64,000 nucleotides of DNA. It comes from Liquorilactobacillus hordei DSM 19519 (GTDB lineage: Bacteria; Bacillota; Bacilli; Lactobacillales; Lactobacillaceae). Each line of letters opens with the position of its first letter. The stretch's first letter is position 1. This document shows, one piece after another, positions 1-6,954 of this stretch. Below the pieces are notes generated by a model, which was not told the origin of the DNA, did not search any database, and worked only from the letters and a program-made list of their open reading frames with translations. The DNA is taken from the NCBI RefSeq assembly GCF_019443985.1, contig NZ_CP049301.1:62001-126000 (forward strand), given 5' to 3'. The position numbers were made by a program, and so were the translations under genes.

Positions 1-698
1 AGTATTATATAGGACAATCAAAAGATATTAAAAGCAGATGGAGTGAACATATCAGAACATTGAATAAGCCTTCTGACCCAAGACATCATTTGAACTTATA
101 TCAAGATATGATAAATGTTGGAGTATCCAATTTTGATTTTATAATATTAGAAGAATGTGATACAAATAAACTTAATGAAAGAGAAAATTACTATATGTTA
201 AAATATAATAGTTTTATTCCAAATGGATATAATAAATTTGTTTCGCATAAAGATAAATATTCTAATGTACAATCTCGGATAAGGATAGAAAATAAGTATA
301 AACTTGATAAACATAAATTACTATTACTTCTAGAAAACTATAATTTTGAAGAATTAGGTAGAAAATATAACGTAACAGGAAACACTGTAAAGCAATGGTG
401 TAGAACTCTTGGTATATCTTCTTTTGCACAAGATTATCAAACAGAATTAAAAAAAGATAAATTCAAAAATAAGATGAGATTAATTGGTGGTAAGTATTCT
501 AGAAAACGTAAGGTTTATATGTTAGATAAGAAAAACGAAGATGTGCTAATGGAATTTGAATCAATTGCAGAAGCAGCTAGATATATGAATGTTGATCCCA
601 GCAATATAGAAAGAGCCTTTCCAGATAGTAATAATAAAAATAGACGAAAGACCTCGTTTGGGTATAAATGGAGGGGCGAATCACGTAAAACAAGCTAA
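1..698 (+). CDS. GIY-YIG homing endonuclease, 5' end outside window
   Basis: A site-specific DNA endonuclease of the kind that spreads its own gene or an intron. The reading frame is open from base 3 and begins inside the catalytic domain: YYIGQSKDIKSRW is the GIY-YIG signature with the usual Arg-x3-His block following, so the true start lies upstream. After the nuclease there is a helix-turn-helix (NFEELGRKYNVTGNTVKQW, about residues 115-140) and a C-terminal NUMOD/IENR1-like DNA-binding repeat (SIAEAARYMNVDPSNIERAF, ending GYKWRG). The modular order nuclease-HTH-NUMOD is typical of phage homing endonucleases. It stands next to the tRNA/RNA cluster. Whether it is free-standing or lies in an intron cannot be decided without the upstream sequence. 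Family assignment is firm. Confidence 0.9.
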   Translation, partial: YYIGQSKDIKSRWSEHIRTLNKPSDPRHHLNLYQDMINVGVSNFDFIILEECDTNKLNERENYYMLKYNSFIPNGYNKFVSHKDKYSNVQSRIRIENKYKLDKHKLLLLLENYNFEELGRKYNVTGNTVKQWCRTLGISSFAQDYQTELKKDKFKNKMRLIGGKYSRKRKVYMLDKKNEDVLMEFESIAEAARYMNVDPSNIERAFPDSNNKNRRKTSFGYKWRGESRKTS

Positions 699-716
699 TA
701 TAGAATTAATGATAGT

Positions 717-791
717 GCCTGATTAGTTCAATTGGTAGAACAATGGTCTCTAAGAAAGACTGTAACGCGGGTTCGATTCCTGTACAATCTG
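717..791 (+). tRNA. tRNA-like element, acceptor stem not paired (possible pseudo-tRNA)
   Basis: The D arm (GTTC-AATTGGTA-GAAC), an anticodon stem-loop (GGTCT-CTAAGAA-AGACT, anticodon read as AAG) and a T arm (GCGGG-TTCGATT-CCTGT) are all recognisable. However, the seven bases before the D arm (GCCTGAT) do not pair with the seven after the T arm (ACAATCT), and two extra bases sit between the D and anticodon stems. There is no long variable arm, although AAG would specify Leu. It is either a decayed tRNA or needs an unusual 5' end. Confidence 0.4.
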
Positions 792-798
792 TTTATTA

Positions 799-813
799 AA
801 ATAAACATAATGA
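799..813 (+). promoter_or_regulatory. conserved 15-base motif AAATAAACATAATGA, copy 1
   Basis: Exact copy, same orientation as the gene that begins 33 bases downstream. It overlaps a perfect palindrome GTTTATT-AA-AATAAAC at 791-806, just after the tRNA-like element. The function (promoter or RNA processing) is inferred from recurrence. Confidence 0.55.
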
Positions 814-845
814 CATAAAAATTAAACTTAGAGGTGGAATTTATA

Positions 846-1175
846 GTGAACTTAACAAAAGTAGATAGAAAGGTTTTAAATTTTGTAAAGAATAAATTAA
901 TCGAATCGGGGTTCAATTTAGATAAATGGGATTTAAAGGAAATCCCATTAGAAGACGGAGTTTATACATTTCAAAATTTCGATGATACAGTTGAATTTAG
1001 TGTTTTTGTTACAGAGGGAAAAATTAGTTTAGGCTACAGTGATCTGGATGATAAAGGGTATTTGATTGATAAAGAAGCAGATACAATTCAAGAAGCTATT
1101 GAAAATACAAAAATGGAAAAGCATGGATGGCATAGTGGTCATGATGATTGTCCAACAATCTTTAATATTTTATAA
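846..1175 (+). CDS. Hypothetical protein, 109 aa
   Basis: I do not recognise the family. The frame is open from GTG at 834, but that codon lies inside the AGAGGTGG ribosome binding site, so GTG at 846 is the better start. The protein is acidic, soluble and without membrane segments, and ends in a His/Asp/Cys-rich stretch (HGWHSGHDDC) that could bind a metal; that is only a suggestion. A copy of the AAATAAACATAATGA motif lies directly upstream, and three small genes follow almost without gaps, so this is probably the first gene of a short operon. Confidence 0.75.
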   Translation: MNLTKVDRKVLNFVKNKLIESGFNLDKWDLKEIPLEDGVYTFQNFDDTVEFSVFVTEGKISLGYSDLDDKGYLIDKEADTIQEAIENTKMEKHGWHSGHDDCPTIFNIL

Positions 1176-1178
1176 CGG

Positions 1179-1388
1179 GTGGTGATTAAGATACGCTTTA
1201 TATATGGAATTTTTACAGGATACTTTACGATATTACTAACATTGTTGTTATCCACCTACTTTAAAGGGAATACTTTTACCATAGGTAGATTCAACTTTAA
1301 TGATCATCCTTGGATAAGTGGATTAGCAGCTACTATCATATTTATCGTTATAGTTTATTTATTCATCGAGGCGGTGATAAAAAAATGA
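1179..1388 (+). CDS. Small membrane protein, two transmembrane segments
   Basis: About 69 aa with two hydrophobic helices (residues about 7-25 and 48-65), ending in Lys-Lys; probably an inner-membrane peptide of unknown function. The start is uncertain: tandem GTG codons at 1179 and 1182 overlap the GGGTGGTGA that would otherwise serve as the ribosome binding site, and no ATG fits. The stop overlaps the next start (ATGA at 1385-1388), which suggests translational coupling. Confidence 0.6.
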   Translation: MVIKIRFIYGIFTGYFTILLTLLLSTYFKGNTFTIGRFNFNDHPWISGLAATIIFIVIVYLFIEAVIKK

Positions 1389-1534
1389 CAAGAGCATCAT
1401 ATCTAGCAAAAGATAAAATGAAAGTAGTTTCTGTGAATTCTCATGGAAAGACTGCTGAAATTACAGTTCAAGATTCATCTGGCGAACATGTTTATACTGT
1501 TCCGAGAGTAGTTCCAAAACTTAAGAAGAAATAA
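1385..1534 (+). CDS. Small basic hypothetical protein, 49 aa
   Basis: Starts at ATG 1385 behind GAGGCGGTGATAAAAAA and overlaps the preceding stop by four bases. The sequence MTRASYLAKDKMKVVSV...HVYTVPRVVPKLKKK is basic and predicted to be mainly beta; it might be an RNA- or DNA-binding peptide, but there is no family recognition. An upstream extension of the same frame exists but lacks a ribosome binding site. Confidence 0.6.
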   Translation: MTRASYLAKDKMKVVSVNSHGKTAEITVQDSSGEHVYTVPRVVPKLKKK

Positions 1535-1545
1535 GGTGATATGGT

Positions 1546-1761
1546 ATGAACAAAGTGATGAATTTCTTAAGTAGTGGCCTTGGTATTACAACAACAATAA
1601 TAATAGTAGTAGTTGTTGTGTCCATTATAGCTTACCTCATTGTTGATGACAGTAGTAAACAAAATGAGATTGATGGCGATACCTTAAATATTTTAAATAC
1701 CGCTAATCTCATTAACATCTCAAACATGAACTCTATAATTACACAAACGAACATTTTATGA
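1546..1761 (+). CDS. Small membrane-anchored protein, 71 aa
   Basis: One strong hydrophobic helix (TTTIIIVVVVVSIIAYLIV, residues about 16-34) followed by a polar tail. ATG 1546 is preceded by AAGGTGATATGGT. Last gene before the tRNA/RNA region. Function unknown. Confidence 0.65.
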   Translation: MNKVMNFLSSGLGITTTIIIVVVVVSIIAYLIVDDSSKQNEIDGDTLNILNTANLINISNMNSIITQTNIL

Positions 1762-1771
1762 GAATAAATGT

Positions 1772-1903
1772 GCAAGTGTGGCGGAATAGGTAGACGCTAG
1801 TAAGCTCCAAGCCTGTCTTTAGAGAGATAGACCATTAAAGAGCAAGTAAATGTGTAAGAAGGGTTAATGGTTATGTATGGTGCGAATCCATACCACTTGC
1901 ATA
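1772..1903 (+). tRNA. Expanded tRNA-Leu-like RNA (about 132 nt)
   Basis: The acceptor stem is perfect (GCAAGTG at 1772-1778 with CACTTGC at 1896-1902, discriminator A), followed by TG and a Leu/Ser-type D arm (GCG-GAATAGGTAGA-CGC). The T arm is a six-pair stem GTATGG/CCATAC with loop TGCGAAT, where G replaces the usual second T. Between these, CTGTC-TTTAGAGA-GATAG could be an anticodon arm with UAG. It is preceded by a 15-base insertion and followed by an oversized variable arm (ACCATTAA pairing with TTAATGGT around a 24-base loop). Either an unusually large phage tRNA or the 5' domain of the structured RNA that follows. Confidence 0.5.
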
Positions 1904-2395
1904 ATTGGGAGACGAAGTGAGAGTATTTGTCGCTGTATCGTCTAAAGAAAACAAAGAATACTAAATCTTTAAGGTCGCTTGGTTTTGTTAAATTTCCGTA
2001 CCTTTTTCTGGCGATTGGCAGTGAATATATCAGAAAGAGCATATTACTAGTGTATGTTGGGAGGAGCGTTACCTTCTATTCACATTGCTGTTTGGTACTT
2101 CGCATTAAAAAAGTACCTTATATAAACTTTGAGGACACAAGTGAGCTGAAAGTCACTCAATATTACAAAGTCCAGTGGCGTAGACGGAAATAATCCGTAT
2201 GGCAGCAATTGGCTGTAGGTAAATCGAGACTACCGCATATAAAATATATCTCGCAAAGCCGTACTGATGTAGTAATCGCGTATCCGATAACTGTATGAGT
2301 TATCCGTTAGACCATGGACACGGTAATATAGGAAACATTTCTGCAAAACCATGCAGAGTAACTTAGGTTCGAATCCCAAGGGGCGGCATAAACAT
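1904..2395 (+). ncRNA. Large structured RNA candidate (possibly GOLLD/ROOL-like)
   Basis: There is no credible gene here, but the stretch is densely packed with helices. Examples: AGACGA 1910-1915 with TCGTCT 1938-1943, crossed by AGTATT 1922-1927 with AATACT 1957-1962 (a pseudoknot); GGTACTT 2094-2100 with AAGTACC; GGAC/GTCC enclosing AGTGA/TCACT; ACGGA/TCCGT; CAGC/GCTG; CGAGA/TCTCG around ATATA/TATAT; GATAACT/AGTTATC near 2290; TCTGCA/TGCAGA near 2345; and a tRNA T-arm-like end GGTTCGAATCC at 2368. GOLLD and ROOL are giant RNAs of Lactobacillales phages that lie beside tRNAs, so that class is a reasonable guess by size and context. I did not match a consensus. Confidence 0.55.
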
Positions 2396-2416
2396 GAGGA
2401 AGAAGGGAATATAGTT

Positions 2417-2695
2417 ATGGATGATGTTGTGGAATATGAATTTAATAATTTTTTAAAAGATATGCCGTCACATAAGCATCTGATCTACTTGATTGCCGAT
2501 GATTATAATGATGAATATCCTGGCAACCAAATAAACATAATGCAAGTAAAATTAGATTCCCGTATAAGAGATTATCTCAAACAATTTTATTCTGGTAAAT
2601 ACTGCATTTATTCGGATTGGTGTGTTCATGTTGTTCCAAAAAATATTTCATTAGAAGTACTTGGTGAAAAGAAGAGTAAATTTTATGTTGTTTAA
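2417..2695 (+). CDS. Hypothetical protein, 92 aa
   Basis: Start chosen at ATG 2417 because GAGGAAGAAGGGA lies just upstream; the frame is open from 2351 through the RNA end but without a start signal. Acidic soluble protein (MDDVVEYEFNNFLKDMP...) of unknown family. A copy of the conserved motif (AAATAAACATAATGC, 2529-2543) lies inside it. It is followed by 267 bases in which I see no gene before the tRNA-Arg. Confidence 0.7.
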   Translation: MDDVVEYEFNNFLKDMPSHKHLIYLIADDYNDEYPGNQINIMQVKLDSRIRDYLKQFYSGKYCIYSDWCVHVVPKNISLEVLGEKKSKFYVV

Positions 2696-2962
2696 TAAAT
2701 TCAATTTGGTTGTATTAACGAAAAAGGATAGTCAATAGTAGTTGATATGTAATTTAATGAAAACAAGTGACCCTGATCCTATTTATAGGAGAAACCCAAT
2801 TTAGTAATAATTGTAAGCTTAAAGTCATTATTCCTTTTATTTCAAGTGTTAGCAGATTACCCTGTATTAACAATAAAAATAACTATCGGAGTGAGATGGT
2901 AATATCAAAATTCAATGATGATAGTGTTTGTCGCAGAATTATTCTTGTTTGTCTGCTGACAT

Positions 2963-3036
2963 AGTTGTGTAGCTCAATTGGATAGAGCAACTGACTTCTA
3001 ATCAGTAGGTTATCGGTTCAAATCCGATCATGACTG
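2963..3036 (+). tRNA. tRNA-Arg (anticodon TCT)
   Basis: Complete cloverleaf: acceptor AGTTGTG/CATGACT (two G-T wobbles), D arm GCTC...GAGC, anticodon stem ACTGA/TCAGT with loop CTTCTAA (anticodon at 2997-2999), T arm ATCGG-TTCAAAT-CCGAT, discriminator G. CCA is not encoded. It reads AGA codons, the common Arg codon of AT-rich phage genes. Confidence 0.93.
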
Positions 3037-3119
3037 TTATCAAAAATAAAATTCATGGAGTATTTTTTGGTAATTAATGTAAGTTTGTACTAACATTTGT
3101 GAGTTCCAACAACTCATGT

Positions 3120-3189
3120 ACCTGGTTAGTTTAATGGCAAAACATTGGTCTAATAATCCAAAACAGCAGTTCGATTCTGTTACCAGGTA
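3120..3189 (+). tRNA. tRNA with anticodon AAT (Ile by sequence)
   Basis: Perfect acceptor ACCTGGT/ACCAGGT with discriminator A, D arm GTTT...AAAC, anticodon stem TTGGT/TCCAA (one T-T mismatch next to the loop), loop CTAATAA giving AAT, T arm AGCAG-TTCGATT-CTGTT. An A34 Ile tRNA is unusual in bacteria, so the amino-acid identity is less sure than the tRNA call. Confidence 0.85.
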
Positions 3190-3245
3190 TTCATTAATGA
3201 CATATAGTGTCGTTGATGGGAAAAATATATTAGGGGGAATAGTTT

Positions 3246-4049
3246 TTGAAAAAAGCAATGTTTGGTTTGGTTTCGGGTCTTATTATCTTGGTAGCATTAA
3301 TTATCGGTTTAATCAGGTTTACTGAAAGAATTGATAATGGGAATGTGGGTATTCGTTATTCTATGAATGGAGGAGTGAAAGATAAAGCTCTTGGACAAGG
3401 TGTTCATTTTGTAGGACTCGATTATGTTACACAATATCCAATCAGAACACAAACAGTTCATCAAGAAGTAGGTTTAGCAACTAAAGATGGGAAGAAAACT
3501 GTTGTAAAGATTTCATACGCTTATCATGTAGATGCTACTAAGGCAGTCAATGTTTATAAGAAATTTGGATCAGCAGATATCCTAAGTATTGAAAAAGGTT
3601 GGTTATCTCAAAAGTTACAAAAAGCTGGCCGAGATACAATGTCTGAATACACATTATTAGATGTAATGGGTTCTTCTTCTGCTAAAGTTCAAGGTGGTAT
3701 TCTAACCACATTCCAAAAATCAGTTGAAAAACAAGGTTTTATCATTGAAGATTTGTCATTCGGTGTGCCTAGTGTGGACGCACAGACACAAAAGTCAATC
3801 GATGATTTAATCAAAGCTGGACAAGATAATAAGAGAGCTGAACTTGAAGCAAAATCTAAGCAAATTAAAGCCGAGGCCGCAGCTAAAGCTAAGTTAACAA
3901 GAGCAGATGCTACAGCTCAGGCAAATGAAAAAATCAACAATTCTGTCACTGATAAGACTATTCAATACATGGAAGCACAAGCTAGATTGAAACATGGCTG
4001 GGTTACTACTCAGGGTAATGGTTCTGTTATTACTGATCAAACAAAGTAG
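3246..4049 (+). CDS. SPFH/prohibitin-like membrane protein
   Basis: A stomatin/prohibitin/HflK-type protein of 267 aa: an N-terminal membrane helix (residues about 5-22), the SPFH domain (about 25-190, with GNVGIRY, GQGVHFV, TKDGKKTVVKISYAYHV and VQGGILTTFQKSVEKQGFIIEDLSFG), then an Ala/Lys/Glu-rich coiled coil (about 190-240). Such proteins form rings on the inner face of the membrane that control proteases or membrane domains. The start is TTG 3246, eight bases after GGGGG at 3233. The next gene is a small membrane protein with a ten-base gap. In a phage it might shield early proteins from host FtsH or organise the membrane; that is inference. Confidence 0.85.
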   Translation: MKKAMFGLVSGLIILVALIIGLIRFTERIDNGNVGIRYSMNGGVKDKALGQGVHFVGLDYVTQYPIRTQTVHQEVGLATKDGKKTVVKISYAYHVDATKAVNVYKKFGSADILSIEKGWLSQKLQKAGRDTMSEYTLLDVMGSSSAKVQGGILTTFQKSVEKQGFIIEDLSFGVPSVDAQTQKSIDDLIKAGQDNKRAELEAKSKQIKAEAAAKAKLTRADATAQANEKINNSVTDKTIQYMEAQARLKHGWVTTQGNGSVITDQTK

Positions 4050-4058
4050 GTGTAAATT

Positions 4059-4253
4059 ATGGCTTTCTTTGTAACTAAAATACTTTTGTTATTGATTATT
4101 ATTATTCTTTTGGCAATCGCTTATATCTTAATTAAACAATATTTGAAAAAAGGTAAAGATGATACGCAAGTTAATGTTACTGATCGTAATGGAAATATTA
4201 CACAAATTAATGTGAATGGTAAGAAGGTAAAGATTGAATCTAAGAAAGATTAG
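4059..4253 (+). CDS. Small membrane protein paired with the SPFH gene
   Basis: 64 aa: a hydrophobic N-terminal helix (residues about 5-26, LLLLIIIILLAIAYILI) and a polar tail with a possible beta hairpin (TDRNGNITQINVNGKKVKI). ATG 4059 follows AGGTGTAAATT. Tightly coupled to the SPFH gene, so the two products may act together at the membrane. No family recognised. Confidence 0.7.
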   Translation: MAFFVTKILLLLIIIILLAIAYILIKQYLKKGKDDTQVNVTDRNGNITQINVNGKKVKIESKKD

Positions 4254-4329
4254 GATGAAAATGGGCGAGCCATTGAAGGGAAATGCAACTTTTCCCTCAT
4301 TCTTATTCCATACTAAGATTATGGAAAAT

Positions 4330-4357
4330 AAAAATACGAATTTTGTCTCGTGTTTTT
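4330..4357 (+). terminator. Intrinsic terminator after the SPFH operon
   Basis: AAAAATACGA (4330-4339) pairs with TCGTGTTTTT (4348-4357): ten pairs ending in a T run. Confidence 0.7.
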
Positions 4358-4401
4358 ACTATACTTCAATCAACAAATACAACAATAAGGGGTGATAATA
4401 T

Positions 4402-4462
4402 ATGCAAATTCTCACACAATGACACCAGCAAGACAAAGGCTGGGCATTGTGTTTTATTTTTG
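4402..4462 (+). promoter_or_regulatory. Six-codon leader ORF overlapping a terminator (attenuator-like)
   Basis: ATG CAA ATT CTC ACA CAA TGA (4402-4422) has its own ribosome binding site (AAGGGGTGATAATAT). Its last codons form the 5' arm of a hairpin: ACACAATG 4414-4421 with CATTGTGT 4445-4452, enclosing CCAGC/GCTGG, followed by TTTATTTTT. The kinase gene starts 26 bases later. Translation of the leader would interfere with the hairpin, so it could attenuate the kinase gene; it may equally be a plain terminator. Confidence 0.5.
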
Positions 4463-4487
4463 AAAAAATTAATAAAGGGGAGCTGAA

Positions 4488-5129
4488 ATGAGCGTGATTG
4501 TATTAAGTGGAACTATTGGTGCAGGAAAATCAAGTCTAACTGAAATGTTAGCTAATAAATTGGGGACAAAAGCATTATATGAGAGTGTTGAGGATAATGA
4601 TGTACTACCTCTATTCTACTCAGATCCAGAAAAGTACGCTTTCTTGCTGCAAATATATTTTTTGAATAAGCGTTTCGCCTCAATTAAGGAAGCATTAGCA
4701 GATGATAATAACATTCTAGATCGTTCAATTTATGAAGATAGTTTGCTATTTCATTTAAATGCTGACTTAGGAAGAGCTAATCAAAAAGAAGTTGAGGTCT
4801 ATGATGATTTATTAAGTAATATGTTGGAACGTATAAGCAAATCAGATATCAAGACTGCACCCGACTTGCTGATTCATATTAAAGTATCATTCGATAAGAT
4901 GCTTGAGCGGATTAATAAACGTGGTCGTGAATTTGAGCAACTAGATACTGATCCAAGCTTATTTAACTACTACCAAGAATTAAACAAGCGATATGATAAA
5001 TGGTATGAAGATTTCGATATTTGTCCTAAAATTCAAATTGATGGCGATAAATATGATTTTGTTGAAAACCCTGAAGATGCAAAAAAGGTATTGGAGTTAA
5101 TAGAACAAAAATTAAATACTATTAGATAA
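4488..5129 (+). CDS. Deoxynucleoside kinase (dAK/dGK/dCK family)
   Basis: Phosphorylates deoxynucleosides to monophosphates for phage DNA synthesis. 213 aa with P-loop GTIGAGKSS (residues 8-16), the DRS motif LDRSIYED (about 82-89) and the Arg-rich lid INKRGREFEQ (about 143-152), in the order and length of the deoxyadenosine/deoxyguanosine kinases of Lactobacillus. Exact substrate cannot be read from sequence. ATG 4488 follows AAAGGGGAGCTGAA. It complements the thymidine kinase and deoxyribosyltransferase on the other strand. Confidence 0.92.
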   Translation: MSVIVLSGTIGAGKSSLTEMLANKLGTKALYESVEDNDVLPLFYSDPEKYAFLLQIYFLNKRFASIKEALADDNNILDRSIYEDSLLFHLNADLGRANQKEVEVYDDLLSNMLERISKSDIKTAPDLLIHIKVSFDKMLERINKRGREFEQLDTDPSLFNYYQELNKRYDKWYEDFDICPKIQIDGDKYDFVENPEDAKKVLELIEQKLNTIR

Positions 5130-5132
5130 GGC

Positions 5133-5162
5133 AAAAAATATGATAGAAATGTCATATTTTTT
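5133..5162 (+). terminator. Intrinsic terminator after the kinase
   Basis: Perfect 11-pair stem AAAAAATATGA / TCATATTTTTT with an eight-base loop, immediately after the stop; works in either direction. Confidence 0.8.
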
Positions 5163-5163
5163 G

Positions 5164-5192
5164 TTGTTTTTTCACACCAAAGATAATATAAT
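5164..5192 (+). promoter_or_regulatory. Sigma70-type promoter
   Basis: TTGTTT, 17 bases, TATAAT, placed between the terminator and the next gene (ATG 5239). Confidence 0.65.
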
Positions 5193-5238
5193 TAATAATA
5201 TAAAAATTGTATTATGTTTATTAATTGGGGGAGCTATT

Positions 5239-5766
5239 ATGTCAGAATTAAGTCTAGAAGAAAAGTTAGCATTTTTACAAAGGAGAGTCGAGTTATACCA
5301 AAAAATGTCAAATGGCAGATATCACTTGTATGTTAATGATGATGATGCTGAGGATAGCGGTGTATTCATGGATCAAGCAAAAAGTGGACTAACTGCAAAT
5401 CAATGGTCTTTTATTCCTTGCACATCATTATTGTTTAGGGTAGATGAAAGATATGAGGATATTGTCAAAGGTGGCGGTAGTTTCAAAAAAGCCCTTGTGG
5501 GTGGACTACTCTTCGGTACAACTGGAGCAATCGTTGGTGGTGCGGGGCGTGGTACGCAAAGCAGTAACCTAACTACTTTAAATATAAATTGCTATATAAA
5601 TGGTCAAGTCCGTCTTGTTCCTGAAATGTCTATAAAACTTGTAAACCATCCTATTGACACAAGAACACTTGAATATCAAAGAATCAAAGATTGGTTATCT
5701 CAGTTTACTACCATTGCTCAGTCTCATGGTGCTGTATATGGCGGTGAGGAACGCAAGAACATATAA
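5239..5766 (+). CDS. Hypothetical protein with glycine-zipper segment, 175 aa
   Basis: Start at ATG 5239 (GGGGGAGCTATT upstream), not at the earlier in-frame ATG at 5140, which lies in the terminator. The N-terminal helix SLEEKLAFLQRRVELYQKM is followed by a beta-rich part, then a short Gly-rich hydrophobic segment (KALVGGLLFGTTGAIVGGAG, about residues 77-96) of the glycine-zipper type that can insert in membranes or oligomerise. Own promoter and own terminator, so it is an independent unit. Function unknown. Confidence 0.75.
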   Translation: MSELSLEEKLAFLQRRVELYQKMSNGRYHLYVNDDDAEDSGVFMDQAKSGLTANQWSFIPCTSLLFRVDERYEDIVKGGGSFKKALVGGLLFGTTGAIVGGAGRGTQSSNLTTLNINCYINGQVRLVPEMSIKLVNHPIDTRTLEYQRIKDWLSQFTTIAQSHGAVYGGEERKNI

Positions 5767-5787
5767 TTTATCATGTAAATTATAAAC

Positions 5788-5868
5788 CTATGCTTAGAAT
5801 ACGTTTCTCAGCATAGGTAATTACAAAGGAATCTATTTTAGGTTATCAATAGGTTCTTTTTATTTTTC
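5788..5868 (+). terminator. Double hairpin with terminator
   Basis: CCTATGCT/AGCATAGG (5788-5818, eight pairs), then GAATCTATT 5829-5837 with AATAGGTTC 5848-5856 and a T-rich tail to 5868. The second hairpin is a typical intrinsic terminator. Confidence 0.7.
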
Positions 5869-5948
5869 TAGTTTACATAAGATATATTATCGAAAGTAGT
5901 AAAATACTAATTTCTTATGCGATTTATAAACATAAATAAAAGGTTGTG

Positions 5949-6656
5949 ATGTATATGTATCATAAAGATGTATTGAGATTTTTGGAAATAGTAAAAAAAG
6001 AAGATGGAAAACATGAGGATTATATTAAGACAATAACGGCTATCAACAATAAAAGAAAAATAGTTTCAAGGATATGTATTACTTTATACTGTGTTATTCC
6101 GTTTGCAGCTATTGCATTGCGTAATGAACCTCTAATAATTAGAATGGTGGCCTGTATGATATTGATCATAGTTGGAATATGTACGGCTTTACTAGAAATT
6201 GATTGCGATAAACGTGAGCGGAAGATTGCTATTGATACTGTTGAAAAATATTCAGAACCCCTCTTACCTAAAATAAAGACGGAACTAAAATCCATGGGAT
6301 ATACAGATAATGTAAGCATTGATTTCTTGATTAATGACCTAACTGAAATGAACGATAAAATGAAACCAAGTATGAGGAACATTTTTGCTGTTGGATCTTT
6401 TTTTGGTTTTAGTTCAATATTTACACAATTTCTAACTCACCCCAAAATTCTACCGATTGGAATTTGGATTATTGGACTAATTAGTTCTCTTATAGTGCAT
6501 AGCTTCAATAAGAAAAGGAACGAACCTTATATTTATGCTTACGCATTAAATATTCTTAAAAATATTAAATTAGATAATATTCGAAAAGAACAAATGACAG
6601 AGAAAAAAACGATTGAAACTAAAATAGTTAAGAACTATAATTTCAAATTGTTCTAA
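5949..6656 (+). CDS. Membrane protein with about four helices, 236 aa
   Basis: Hydrophobic segments near residues 37-55, 60-80, 140-160 and 167-185, with a charged loop between the pairs. ATG 5949 follows AAAGGTTGTG. The layout of two helix pairs around a soluble loop containing an (L/I)-T/S-HPK motif resembles the gene at 6955, so the two may be distant paralogues. No family recognised. Confidence 0.65.
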   Translation: MYMYHKDVLRFLEIVKKEDGKHEDYIKTITAINNKRKIVSRICITLYCVIPFAAIALRNEPLIIRMVACMILIIVGICTALLEIDCDKRERKIAIDTVEKYSEPLLPKIKTELKSMGYTDNVSIDFLINDLTEMNDKMKPSMRNIFAVGSFFGFSSIFTQFLTHPKILPIGIWIIGLISSLIVHSFNKKRNEPYIYAYALNILKNIKLDNIRKEQMTEKKTIETKIVKNYNFKLF

Positions 6657-6750
6657 AATTAATTCCAATAAATATTTTTATTAACCCCTCACCAAATATT
6701 AGTATTGAAATTTTAATTTGATACCTCTTCAGATTAAGATAGTAAAATTA

Positions 6751-6779
6751 TTTACAAATTTATACAAATAGGTTATTAT
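6751..6779 (+). promoter_or_regulatory. Sigma70-type promoter
   Basis: TTTACA (6751-6756), 17 bases, TATTAT (6774-6779). It would start the structured leader that follows. Confidence 0.7.
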
Positions 6780-6785
6780 TACATT

Positions 6786-6950
6786 GTGGAATACATGCGT
6801 GCGGGAACACGCTTTCCGCGCAAAACCGTTTAGACGGTGACCAAGTTAGAAAACTACAAAAACATAAAGAAAGCCGTTCGCAAACTCGCCAAAGTTGAAA
6901 GAACGGCTTTCTTTATTGGGTATGAAAGACATATTTAAAGGAGTGAAAAA
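6786..6950 (+). ncRNA. Structured 5' leader or small RNA
   Basis: About 165 bases between a good promoter and the start of the next gene. It holds a GC-rich hairpin near 6798-6825 that can fold two ways (GCGTG/CACGC, or GCGGGAA with TTTCCGC), the hairpin ACCGT-TTAG-ACGGT, and a perfect 16-pair hairpin (6864-6916). The GC content is far above the surroundings. It is either a regulatory leader with mutually exclusive hairpins or a short RNA ending at the last hairpin. Confidence 0.5.
6864..6916 (+). terminator. 16-pair perfect hairpin in leader
   Basis: ATAAAGAAAGCCGTTC (6864-6879) pairs fully with GAACGGCTTTCTTTAT (6901-6916); an inner AACT/AGTT extends it. The trailing strand is T-rich. Lies 39 bases before the likely start of the next gene, so it would act as an attenuator or end an upstream RNA. 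Confidence 0.6.
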
Positions 6951-6954
6951 ATTG

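Noticed and set aside
1797..2193. Open frames on both strands across the RNA region (1797-2042 and 1927-2193)
   Set aside because: No ribosome binding sites; they overlap the helices and look like by-products of stop-poor structured RNA.
1904..2395. Group I intron inside a split tRNA (T-arm-like 3' end, GAGACTAC with GTAGT)
   Set aside because: No 5' tRNA half pairing with GGGGCGG was found upstream, and P/Q/R/S elements do not line up; a large structured RNA fits better.
2767..2964. 65-codon open frame on the plus strand
   Set aside because: GTG start without a ribosome binding site, atypical composition, and it runs into the tRNA-Arg.
4283..4486. 67-codon open frame upstream of the kinase
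   Set aside because: It spans two terminators, has no start signal, and is better explained as regulatory sequence.
6895..6954. Upstream TTG start of the membrane protein at 6955
   Set aside because: It lies in the loop and 3' arm of the 16-pair hairpin; AAAGGAG at 6937 marks a later start.
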